Shown one piece after another: positions 46,147 to 53,740 of a DNA stretch of 63,961 nt. The stretch spans positions 1-63,961 of the forward strand of contig NZ_JAGTAR010000032.1 of the NCBI RefSeq assembly GCF_018156225.1. The letters run 5' to 3'. Each line of letters opens with the position of its first letter. Positions within the stretch are counted from its first letter, which is position 1. Under the pieces are notes generated by a model. It was not told the DNA's origin. It worked only from the letters and a program-made list of their open reading frames with translations, and ran no database searches. The stretch is from Carboxylicivirga sediminis (lineage in GTDB: Bacteria; Bacteroidota; Bacteroidia; Bacteroidales; Marinilabiliaceae). Both the position numbers and the translations under genes were made by a program.

Positions 46147-46974
46147 ATGAACATTGAAAAAGTGAAGGACTACAATGCACGGATGCTGGCATTGTTGTCG
46201 ACCATTCTTGTGCTGTTAGGTGTCATAGCGATTGTTGCTATAGCCGGTGTTTTTATTAGTGACTTATTGCCAAGGCAGCGAGTGGATAATAATACGCTCG
46301 TGGCAGATGATAAGGCTGAGCAGCTGGTTGCTAATAACCTGCGAAAACATTTGGTGTCGTTTGATGCACCGCATCTCGTTGATACGGCAGCATTACTTTA
46401 CATTATACCGGTTAAAACCAAACAGCTGAGTCGCCCCGAGGACATTGGTGAAGGTGTAATGAATATGTATGAAGAGGAGGGAAGCTTCAGGAGTTCTAAA
46501 TGGAAAAAAAGAACCTACTATTATGATGCTTTTAATAACCTGCTGGTGTATGACGGACATGCTGGGATAACTCATAAAATATTGAATGAAAGAGTTGTTG
46601 GCACTGATTTGACCTATAATTACATGGAGAAGGATGTGTTGTTAATCTTTAATATTGTTGATAGTGATACTAATAATGACGGTGAAATCTCAGAACAAGA
46701 TTTATCCACCCTGCATATCTATTCCGTCGGTAATCAGAAACTGATGCCATTGCCTGTGAGTTCGACAACAGTACTTAACTATGAGCGAGTACCAGATAAA
46801 CACCAATTAATGGTTACCTTGGGTGTTGATCGTAATAATGACGGGCGTTTTGACTATAAGAACGAGCCAACGACAATAGTCAGTTTTGATTGGGAGCATA
46901 ACCAGGTAAGTACGGTTATATCAGATGAGTTAAAAAGCGAATTGCAGCAAATCATCGATAGAGCCAGCCATTAA
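46147..46974 (+). CDS. Membrane-anchored protein with EF-hand-like loops
   Basis: A 275-residue protein with one N-terminal membrane helix (about 13-40) and an exported domain. Two Asp/Asn-rich loops have the spacing of EF-hand or dockerin-type calcium loops: DSDTNNDGEISEQDL (about 173-187) and DRNNDGRFDYKN (about 229-240). The rest is rich in beta structure, with no recognised family. It sits 13 nt after the amidohydrolase gene, so it probably accompanies it. Calcium binding is inferred from the loops. Confidence 0.65.
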   Translation: MNIEKVKDYNARMLALLSTILVLLGVIAIVAIAGVFISDLLPRQRVDNNTLVADDKAEQLVANNLRKHLVSFDAPHLVDTAALLYIIPVKTKQLSRPEDIGEGVMNMYEEEGSFRSSKWKKRTYYYDAFNNLLVYDGHAGITHKILNERVVGTDLTYNYMEKDVLLIFNIVDSDTNNDGEISEQDLSTLHIYSVGNQKLMPLPVSSTTVLNYERVPDKHQLMVTLGVDRNNDGRFDYKNEPTTIVSFDWEHNQVSTVISDELKSELQQIIDRASH

Positions 46975-47013
46975 CTGTTTGACATTAATCTGTTATTTGG
47001 CTATGTTGCGGGC

Positions 47014-47256
47014 ATGGCTTTATCTTCAGCACAGCAGGCTACGGTAGAAGTATTTTCCGGCACCTTATGGGAGGCTGAAATGATACGCACCTTATTGATG
47101 GATGCACAGATAGCCCACTTTCTAAAGAATTCAACTTTGAACGACTTTATGTATGATCCGATTGGTGCAGAAGGGGTTAAAGTGATGGTGCTGGAGAACG
47201 AAGTAGAACGGGCGAAGGAAATTATTGACAACTATTTACAAAACCTAAATATGTGA
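47014..47256 (+). CDS. DUF2007 domain protein
   Basis: An 80-residue soluble protein of the DUF2007 (putative signal-transducing PII-like fold) family. Characteristic features are VFSGTLWEAEMIRTLLMDAQI, a GAEGVKVMVLENEVERAKEII ending, and the small ferredoxin-like size. The reaction or ligand is unknown. It lies between two membrane-associated genes in the amidohydrolase operon. Confidence 0.8.
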   Translation: MALSSAQQATVEVFSGTLWEAEMIRTLLMDAQIAHFLKNSTLNDFMYDPIGAEGVKVMVLENEVERAKEIIDNYLQNLNM

Positions 47257-47259
47257 TTT

Positions 47260-47640
47260 ATGAATACAATGGTATTATTAGCCGGGGTCATTGCCGGGTT
47301 GGCAACTCTGGGACATTTTACAGCCGGCACAAAAATGTATTTAAAGCCTTTTAAGGCATGTGATCTGGATGTTGTGCCAAAGAATGTGATTTTGTCGGTA
47401 TTTCATTATGTGTCAGTTTATCAGATTTTGTCTTCGCTGTTGCTGATAATGGTGGGAGTCAATTTCGAAAACTGTATGTATGACCCTACCATGGTACTTA
47501 ATTTTATAGGAATGAATTATGCCTTTTTTGCCTTGGTTCAAATCATTATTGCTTTAACGTCTTCTGTTCAGGGAGGCTTATTTAAGATGTTCCAATGGAT
47601 TTTTTGGGTGTTAATAGCACTCTTTATTTTCCTGCGATAA
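47260..47640 (+). CDS. Four-helix membrane protein
   Basis: A 126-residue hydrophobic protein with four membrane helices (about 5-22, 43-66, 78-100 and 105-124). No motif is recognised. It follows the DUF2007 gene by 3 nt and ends at a hairpin (47651-47680). Function unknown. Confidence 0.65.
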   Translation: MNTMVLLAGVIAGLATLGHFTAGTKMYLKPFKACDLDVVPKNVILSVFHYVSVYQILSSLLLIMVGVNFENCMYDPTMVLNFIGMNYAFFALVQIIIALTSSVQGGLFKMFQWIFWVLIALFIFLR

Positions 47641-47650
47641 TAGATAACAA

Positions 47651-47680
47651 CAGGCCGCTCAAGGGTTGAGGAGCGGCCTG
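47651..47680. terminator. Hairpin between convergent operons
   Basis: Exact 10-bp GC-rich arms CAGGCCGCTC and GAGCGGCCTG enclose a 10-nt loop. It lies between the convergent 47640 and 47717 gene ends and may stop both. The T-tract is weak. Confidence 0.65.
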
Positions 47681-47716
47681 TCTGGAAAATCAAGTTTAAC
47701 TGATTAAAAGGGTATT

Positions 47717-48556
47717 TTACGATACAACCTTATTGGAGGTCACCCACTCGTTGTAGGCTCCATCATATACTTTCACATTTGTATAACCCAATTTGGTTGT
47801 CATTATAGTATACAGCAAACCGGCACGCGTGCTGGTCTGGCAATACAGAATCACTTCCTTGTCTTTTGTAACGCCTTTGGAAGCAAACAGCTTGTTTAAA
47901 TCTTCAGCTGATTTAATCAGGCCTTTGTCATCGCGCATCAAATCAGAGTTGATGCTGATGGCACCTTCTATATGGCCTTTGCTTTTAGGATCGGTACCAT
48001 TGAAATAGTTATCAGCGCGCGCATCCACCAATACAACGTTGCTTTTAGCTTTTTGGGCCTTTACATCATCCATAGTCAGGTAACTTGAACGGTCCACATT
48101 AGCTGTTACGGTCGTTTTCTTTGGCATTTTTGGCATGCGGGTAACCGGTTTGCGGGCTGCTTTCCAGGCATCCAGATTGCCATCAAGCAGTTTTACATTG
48201 CTGGCACCCATCATTTTCATAATCCAATACATACGGCCGGCATTGCTGCCTTTATTGCAGTACAATACAATTTCTTTGCTGAAATCAACACCATGAGCGC
48301 CCATTACCTTCGCTATTTCAGCATCACTTTTCAGGATACCTTCAATGGGTGTTTTGGTCGATAGCTCTTCAACCGGGAAACTGACAGCGTTACGGATGTG
48401 TACTTGTTTGTATTCGGCTTCTTTGCGTGCATCAAAAATCTGCACTTTAGAATCATTGATTTTACCCGCTAATTCTTTAACCGAAATAAAATCACCCTGT
48501 GCAACTGCTCCTATGGTATAAATAACAAGGGCAGCTACTATACATAGTTTCTTCAT
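47717..48556 (-). CDS. Exported tandem rhodanese (sulfurtransferase)
   Basis: A 279-residue periplasmic protein with a signal peptide (MKKLCIVAALVIYTIGAVAQ) and two rhodanese domains. Both carry an active-site cysteine: Cys100 in YCNKGSNAGR and Cys239 in YCQTSTRAG. In most tandem rhodaneses only the second domain is active, so two live sites are unusual. It should move sulfane sulfur (from thiosulfate or polysulfide) to an acceptor. It is the last gene of the minus-strand sulfur cluster, 18 nt after the porin, and is probably cotranscribed with it. Confidence 0.88.
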   Translation of the reverse strand: MKKLCIVAALVIYTIGAVAQGDFISVKELAGKINDSKVQIFDARKEAEYKQVHIRNAVSFPVEELSTKTPIEGILKSDAEIAKVMGAHGVDFSKEIVLYCNKGSNAGRMYWIMKMMGASNVKLLDGNLDAWKAARKPVTRMPKMPKKTTVTANVDRSSYLTMDDVKAQKAKSNVVLVDARADNYFNGTDPKSKGHIEGAISINSDLMRDDKGLIKSAEDLNKLFASKGVTKDKEVILYCQTSTRAGLLYTIMTTKLGYTNVKVYDGAYNEWVTSNKVVS

Positions 48557-48574
48557 CTCTTTGTTGTTTATCGA

Positions 48575-49594
48575 TTAAAATTTCACTTGTAATTGTACAT
48601 ACAAACCATCGTTATTGCCTTCAACCGGCTCCTCGGCACGATAGAGGTAGTTCACTTGCAGACGTGTCCAGTCGTTGAAAAAGTAATTGGCACCAAAGGT
48701 CATGATGTCCTCGCGATAGTCGTTGACTCCGGCATCAAAGAACTCATATTTAAAGACTGGTTCAACATTCCATTTGGTCATGTACATGGCTTGCACGTAT
48801 GCACCTTTACGCTCATCGCCAAGGGCAATCAATTCGCCACCGCAACCACCGCCCAGTGAGCGATCGTATTCGCCTTCGTCAACAATGTATTCACCCATTG
48901 CTCTGAAGGGACCATAATTGAATTCGGCCTCCAAAGCATATGATGTGCGCTTATCATCGTCATTGGTTGGATAACCCAAACGATAACTACCACCTACGTA
49001 TAAGAAATCAAGCGGATGGAATACGGCACGGGCAATAATGTCTTTTGAATTGTTATTGTCCTTCTTCAGGCCAGCACCATTCATATAAGCCAGGCGATAC
49101 TGGAAGAACGTGCTGCGGTCGCCACCCAGCACCATTATGCCTAAGTCGCGCTGTGGCACCACCAGCTGATCAACTGCCCGTGAGCGGAAAATGGTATTAA
49201 TACCACTACAGGCTGTACCACCCAAATCCATACTAAAAGGATTTTTGAATGAACCCATGGAAATTTTCGCCCAATCCCATCGGCCATAAGTAATAAATGC
49301 ATCTAGTAGATAGGCACTTCCGTTGCTGCTGAGCATAGGACTCATTTCCATTACCACATAATAGGAGAAGTCGTAAGGGATGTTACCGGTCGCTCCTAGT
49401 CGTGCTCTTCTAAAGCTGAACGAGCTGGTTGTTTCGTCGGTAAACTGTTGGTCGTATTCGGCCTGTAAAAACCCGAATATTTTTAGTGCTTCATCACTCC
49501 CGGCTGCTTCTTCGCAGCCCTGCGCCAACAAGTTAGCGGGCAACAGCAGACAGGAAGCCAAGATGAGTAGAATAATATTTTTAGTCATGATCAT
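48575..49594 (-). CDS. OprO/P-like outer-membrane porin
   Basis: A 339-residue porin of the phosphate-selective (OprP/OprO) family: signal peptide ending LLAQG, the FSFRRARLGATGNI segment typical of the second strand, and a C-terminal VQLQVKF with terminal Phe. Mature cysteines Cys27, Cys129 (GGTACSG) and Cys251 (GGGCGG) are rare in porins and could be redox-active or form a disulfide. In this cluster the porin presumably admits thiosulfate, tetrathionate or a similar anion. A hairpin (49610-49637) separates it from the upstream rhodanese gene. Confidence 0.88.
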   Translation of the reverse strand: MIMTKNIILLILASCLLLPANLLAQGCEEAAGSDEALKIFGFLQAEYDQQFTDETTSSFSFRRARLGATGNIPYDFSYYVVMEMSPMLSSNGSAYLLDAFITYGRWDWAKISMGSFKNPFSMDLGGTACSGINTIFRSRAVDQLVVPQRDLGIMVLGGDRSTFFQYRLAYMNGAGLKKDNNNSKDIIARAVFHPLDFLYVGGSYRLGYPTNDDDKRTSYALEAEFNYGPFRAMGEYIVDEGEYDRSLGGGCGGELIALGDERKGAYVQAMYMTKWNVEPVFKYEFFDAGVNDYREDIMTFGANYFFNDWTRLQVNYLYRAEEPVEGNNDGLYVQLQVKF

Positions 49595-49609
49595 TTAATT
49601 AAGATGGGA

Positions 49610-49637
49610 AAAAGAAGCCGCTCCTCGAAGCGGCTTT
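49610..49637 (-). terminator. Internal hairpin before the porin gene
   Basis: Arms AAGCCGCT and AGCGGCTT (49615-49622 and 49629-49636) form an 8-bp stem, and on the minus strand a T-rich run follows. It lies 9 bp after the stop of the 331-residue rhodanese gene, so it may partly end transcription there and set different levels of upstream and downstream genes. Confidence 0.75.
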
Positions 49638-49645
49638 ATCTCGGA

Positions 49646-50641
49646 TTACTGCTCAAGTGGTAAATTCTTAGGGTTTGAATCGCCTCTCCACTGGTTGGCG
49701 GTCCATGCATCGCTTGAGTTTGATAGTTTATTCATACCAAACTTCAGGCTGTAGGCATCATAACCCAGTACGCGCAGGTATGCAGTAATAACAGCTGATG
49801 TTTGACCGGTGTAGCAATAGGTAACCACCTTCTTTGAAGGATCAAGGTTGGTTACAGCAGCTTCCTCTGTTGAGCTGGGGCTAACTAATAAAGGATTCAT
49901 TCGGTAAGCTCCATCTACATGCCCGAAAGCACTGTAGTCGGTTGTATTAAAATAGTTATTGATAAAGTATCCGCTAGGGCTTCCCAAAACATCTGAAGCT
50001 TCAACTCCTTTGAAGCCTTGAGATACGATGTATTCAATACGCTCTTTTAGAATAGCTTCACCTTCTGTAGCTGTAGAGGTGAAAGCAGGAGCATCGTATA
50101 CACCTAAGGTAGGTTCGCTGGCATTAAACGTCCAGTTTGAGTGACCATCACTAATATCGGCTATGGCATTATCCCATGGGCCGGCGGTAGCTTCGTTCCA
50201 ACCAGACATTCCCCATTTTAAGGCCTGTGCATCGTGGTAACCATATAGCCTTAATAATGAAGTTGCATAGCAAGCCGTTTGGCCGGTATAACAAACCACT
50301 AATATTGGCTTGTCTGCTTTGGCAGCTTCAGTCAGGATGTTTTTAAAATCAGGTACGTTAACCGCATTGGTGATATGGCCAGCATTAAAAGCTTCAGCGC
50401 TTCTGATATCAATGATATACTTGCTGCTCACATTACCATCGGCCGGTGCGCCCATCACAAATTTTTGCCCATCACTGTTTTTGATAACATGGTTCAGATC
50501 CATATCAATCTCCACCAGGTAGTCCATCAATGTTTCAGCTGGATTTGTAGTTGTGGTAGGATCATTGTCGTCCTTACATCCGGTAAAAACTACTGCGCTG
50601 ATAGCCAGCATAAAAAAGAAATAACGAAATAGATTTTTCAT
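49646..50641 (-). CDS. Tandem rhodanese lipoprotein
   Basis: A 331-residue lipoprotein (lipobox VFTGC, Cys22) with two rhodanese domains. Each holds the active loop CYTGQT (Cys117 in VVCYTGQTAC and Cys276 in YCYTGQTS), so both halves seem active. The linker contains an extra domain-like segment (about 175-245) with no motif I know. Attachment to the envelope puts its sulfurtransfer chemistry on the periplasmic side. It lies 61 nt downstream of the single-domain rhodanese gene in the sulfur cluster. Confidence 0.85.
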   Translation of the reverse strand: MKNLFRYFFFMLAISAVVFTGCKDDNDPTTTTNPAETLMDYLVEIDMDLNHVIKNSDGQKFVMGAPADGNVSSKYIIDIRSAEAFNAGHITNAVNVPDFKNILTEAAKADKPILVVCYTGQTACYATSLLRLYGYHDAQALKWGMSGWNEATAGPWDNAIADISDGHSNWTFNASEPTLGVYDAPAFTSTATEGEAILKERIEYIVSQGFKGVEASDVLGSPSGYFINNYFNTTDYSAFGHVDGAYRMNPLLVSPSSTEEAAVTNLDPSKKVVTYCYTGQTSAVITAYLRVLGYDAYSLKFGMNKLSNSSDAWTANQWRGDSNPKNLPLEQ

Positions 50642-50702
50642 AACTTAAAGGATTTAATAATTAAAGAATTGTATGTATTTACATTATTGTTAGAATCAAT
50701 TT

Positions 50703-51212
50703 TTAGCAGCCACCGCCATCATCATGTTTGGCAGGTCCGCCAGCCAGCATTTCCAGGTTCTTATCGCAAAAATCGGGGTAGGTGAGTTCCCAGTTTTTCC
50801 AGCCTCCTTCAAGCACATAGACTTTTTTATAGCCCATCTGCATCAGCGTTTGTGCAGCTAAAGTGGAGCGCTTACCTTTTTTACAGTAGAGGAAAAGCAT
50901 CTCCTCTTTTTGAGGAACATATAAGCCTTCTGCTTCCCAAAACGCTTCGGTGCCAATATTGAACTCCATACTGCCGCGAGGAATATTAACAGCGCCAGGA
51001 ATGAATCCATGATAATGTTCATTGCTTTGGCGTACGTCGATGACTGAAAATATCTCTTCAGATTCCATCGTTTTCATTAAATCGGCTGGTGTTGTGTAGG
51101 TCACCACTTTAGAGGCTGATGCCACCATGTCGTCAACACTCAGGTTGCCGGATTGTGTCTGGCAGCTCATTAAGGCAGCCAGGCACGAGATGTATACAAA
51201 TAATCTTTTCAT
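50703..51212 (-). CDS. Single-domain rhodanese lipoprotein with GGGC tail
   Basis: A 169-residue lipoprotein (lipobox LMSC, Cys17) with one rhodanese domain and active-site loop YCKKGKRS (Cys110). It ends with HDDGGGC, an unusual flexible C-terminal cysteine on a glycine arm. This could act as a swinging persulfide carrier that collects sulfur from the active site, as an idea only. The preceding cytochrome b gene ends 5 nt upstream. It is the first rhodanese of the cluster. Confidence 0.85.
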   Translation of the reverse strand: MKRLFVYISCLAALMSCQTQSGNLSVDDMVASASKVVTYTTPADLMKTMESEEIFSVIDVRQSNEHYHGFIPGAVNIPRGSMEFNIGTEAFWEAEGLYVPQKEEMLFLYCKKGKRSTLAAQTLMQMGYKKVYVLEGGWKNWELTYPDFCDKNLEMLAGGPAKHDDGGGC

Positions 51213-51217
51213 AGTTG

Positions 51218-51832
51218 TTAGTTTGTAGCAGTTTCAGTTTCTTCATCAAGCTCTTCATAGCCTGTTATCATGGCCTGAAGGTTGGAAGTAATCGTATGTC
51301 CTGTTGTAATGAGGTAGAGGTGCGCCAACACGAAGGCGACCAGCAGAAAGGCGCCCAGTGTGTGCAGCACTGCAATGGCCTCCAGCCCTTCAAAAGCAAA
51401 TGGCTTATCAGGATAATGAAAGAACAGGTAAGAGAATCCGGTAATCAATTGCACCGGAAATACCAGGATAATCAAACCAAAATAGATGATGCGCTGAAGC
51501 GGATTGAGCTTGCTATCGGCAGTCTTCTTCACCGGATGAGGTTCTTTCTTGAAAATGCCCGATATGTAATACATTATTTGGGATTTGATATTGTTGCGCA
51601 CAGGCACAAATTGTCGGCTCTGGCCGGTTACCAGCATCCAGAAGATGGCGAAGATAGTCAGTATCAGAAAGGCCCATCCGGCAGCTGAATGCAGACGCAC
51701 TGAGGTTTCAAAGCCGAATGCCTCAAAGGTGCCGTGGATTTCAAACCCGGTGATGATTAATAGTAGGATGAGCATCATTTGTGTCCAGTGCCAAAAGCGC
51801 TCAAAGCGGCTGTATATTTTTACTTTTTCCAT
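51218..51832 (-). CDS. Cytochrome b membrane subunit (thiosulfate reductase type)
   Basis: A 204-residue protein with four membrane helices (about 14-30, 45-68, 113-133 and 151-175). The likely b-heme ligands are His15 (FWHW), His48 (VRLHSA), His157 (VLHTLG) and His171 (AHLYL), in the PhsC/Ni-hydrogenase cytochrome b pattern. It should oxidise quinol and pass electrons to the periplasm. It is placed directly behind the octaheme cytochrome gene (2-nt gap), so the two form a quinol-cytochrome unit. Confidence 0.87.
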   Translation of the reverse strand: MEKVKIYSRFERFWHWTQMMLILLLIITGFEIHGTFEAFGFETSVRLHSAAGWAFLILTIFAIFWMLVTGQSRQFVPVRNNIKSQIMYYISGIFKKEPHPVKKTADSKLNPLQRIIYFGLIILVFPVQLITGFSYLFFHYPDKPFAFEGLEAIAVLHTLGAFLLVAFVLAHLYLITTGHTITSNLQAMITGYEELDEETETATN

Positions 51833-51834
51833 AG

Positions 51835-53430
51835 TTATCGGTTTTTGAAATAGGCAACAAGGCGCCCAAAGAAGTGTGCTACAATACCAATTAGGGTCAT
51901 GAAGATGAGACCAAAGCCTGCGTAATCAACCGATTTGTTGTAATCGCGACCAGGTAAGTAAAAGTCATTGAGTTGCGCCAGACGGCCATCGCGGCTGTGA
52001 CATTCGGTACAGCTAAGTGTTTCCTCTTTAGGCGACACCATGTGGTTGATGGGCCAGTATACTTCTGAGGCGATAAAATCATAGTTGCCACTGTAAGGGC
52101 GATTGTTATACTCCATACCCAGGCGTGCAGCTGTATCCCAGTCAAAATCCTTCCAGAAGGCGCCTTCGCCTTTCTCAGCTGCCCACAGCTTCAGGCTGAT
52201 GAGTGTGTTGTTCCCGGTATCGTAGATTTGCTTGCCTCGGTGCACTTTCACCGGCCATATCTTGGCGGTTGAATCGCGGTAAGCACCAAACAGGCTGTTG
52301 ATTTTAACCGGTACTTCCGTAATAGTGTCAGAAGACAGGTAATGATCAACAGTACCGTTGAACCAGTAGTATTCAGGCTTTACATGGTCGTCCCACACAA
52401 AATTACCTTTGATGGATAAGTAGTTGTGGTTGCCATCAGCATCATCTTCAGAGTAGCCATTACCATGGTCGTCGGTTAGCCCGGCCGATGACCAGTCCCA
52501 GTAGAGCTTGGTAGCATTGGCTTTGGCATAGATGGGTATATGACAGGTTTGGCAGGCAACCTTCTCAAAATGGTTGTCTAATACCTTGTCATTATGGGGT
52601 GTTGTTGTGTGGCACTGGTCACAATGTATACGATTAGTATTGGCCGATGAAACCGAATACAATTTACCCATGATGTTATGACGTTCGGTTGTATGGCAAT
52701 CAATACAGGCCATATCAGGACCGTCCATGGCCATGTGCACATCCACTTCTTTTGTGCACGATAACAGTGCCTCCTCGAGATCCCCATGCTTCACATTGTT
52801 ACCACCACCACCATAAAAATGGCAGATCCCACAGTTATTTTTCTTTGGCAAACCAACGTTCTGAGCTACGTAAGGATAATCGGGCACCTGATATGCTGAG
52901 TTGGCTGTTTCGGCAGTTGCCGGCATACCACCTTGTCCTTTTTGTTTAAAATACGTGTCAGTCTGATCATGACACACTAAACAGTCAATGTTGCGGTTGT
53001 CGGCAAAATCAAAACTTTTATCTTTCCAGCCCAAACCAATGTGGCAACGCATGCAGGAGCCATTATTACCATTGGCACCTGTACAGAAATTATTTAACAG
53101 GTTCTTTTTACCTACCGAAACAACTCCCCGGCCAGGAATTTCCTCTTCACGCTCCCATTTCCAGTGTGCAGTGGCCATTATTTCTTCATCGCGGCCTGTG
53201 TGACACGATAAGCATGCAGCTGTCACATCATGCGGTGTTTCAAAATCCTGCTGAAGGATTTCAAATTGCGAATGGTCTACCGATGAAATGTGTTCGGCCT
53301 TAAGCTTAACATCCACTACATCAGGGGTGCCCTTATGGGCAGCAACCTTTAAGGTTAACAGCAATACGGCAAGCGGGAGCAGTAAACTTACCAATAAAGC
53401 CATCACTGATTTCGAGAATTGATTTTTCAT
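51835..53430 (-). CDS. Octaheme c-type cytochrome (tetrathionate reductase family)
   Basis: A 531-residue protein with eight CXXCH motifs at Cys73, 126, 150, 200, 242, 270, 293 and 474, the layout of the octaheme tetrathionate reductase (OTR) family first studied in Shewanella. OTR reduces tetrathionate and, in vitro, nitrite and hydroxylamine. A signal anchor (about 9-28) and a C-terminal helix (about 503-525) hold it at the membrane. I set the start at the ATG at 53430: the frame runs upstream to 53541, but that part lacks signal-like sequence. It is the first gene of the sulfur cluster, transcribed with the cytochrome b. Confidence 0.9.
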   Translation of the reverse strand: MKNQFSKSVMALLVSLLLPLAVLLLTLKVAAHKGTPDVVDVKLKAEHISSVDHSQFEILQQDFETPHDVTAACLSCHTGRDEEIMATAHWKWEREEEIPGRGVVSVGKKNLLNNFCTGANGNNGSCMRCHIGLGWKDKSFDFADNRNIDCLVCHDQTDTYFKQKGQGGMPATAETANSAYQVPDYPYVAQNVGLPKKNNCGICHFYGGGGNNVKHGDLEEALLSCTKEVDVHMAMDGPDMACIDCHTTERHNIMGKLYSVSSANTNRIHCDQCHTTTPHNDKVLDNHFEKVACQTCHIPIYAKANATKLYWDWSSAGLTDDHGNGYSEDDADGNHNYLSIKGNFVWDDHVKPEYYWFNGTVDHYLSSDTITEVPVKINSLFGAYRDSTAKIWPVKVHRGKQIYDTGNNTLISLKLWAAEKGEGAFWKDFDWDTAARLGMEYNNRPYSGNYDFIASEVYWPINHMVSPKEETLSCTECHSRDGRLAQLNDFYLPGRDYNKSVDYAGFGLIFMTLIGIVAHFFGRLVAYFKNR

Positions 53431-53740
53431 ATAAATTGGATTTGAAGCAAAATTAGCTTTGAAGAATTTTTTCTCTATATAAAAGTGTCTGCAACAAAAC
53501 GCGGATCGGATGGTAACTTTTGGCGGCTTTATATGATCCAAATCAAGGAAAAGTATGATGCGTTACGGTCAAAAGCTTGCAACAAAACGTATGTATATAT
53601 GTATAATTGCAATGATGAATATATATAATTAGATAGTAGTGACGGTTATGGTTGATTATAAGTAGGTTTAACATGAGTAATGTCATGATGGTAATAATCA
53701 TGTTTTAAGTATATTTACCTAACCCTTAAAAGCTAAAGAA
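53431..53740. other. Divergent control region of the sulfur cluster
   Basis: This 310-bp region lies between the octaheme cytochrome and Crp/Fnr genes. It has a TAATTTTG -7 box on the minus strand (53448-53455) for the cytochrome operon and inverted repeats at 53672-53702 in front of the regulator. No ORF is seen. Confidence 0.55.
53672..53702. promoter_or_regulatory. Overlapping inverted repeats, candidate regulator site
   Basis: Two overlapping inverted repeats: CATGA-GTAATG-TCATG (53672-53687) and CATGAT-GGTAATA-ATCATG (53684-53702). They end 39 bp before the Crp/Fnr ATG. Spacing and symmetry suit a dimeric regulator, possibly autoregulation by the encoded protein. Confidence 0.45.

Noticed and set aside
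53431-53541. Upstream extension of the octaheme cytochrome reading frame
   Set aside because: It reads as random sequence, and the signal anchor starts at the ATG at 53430.
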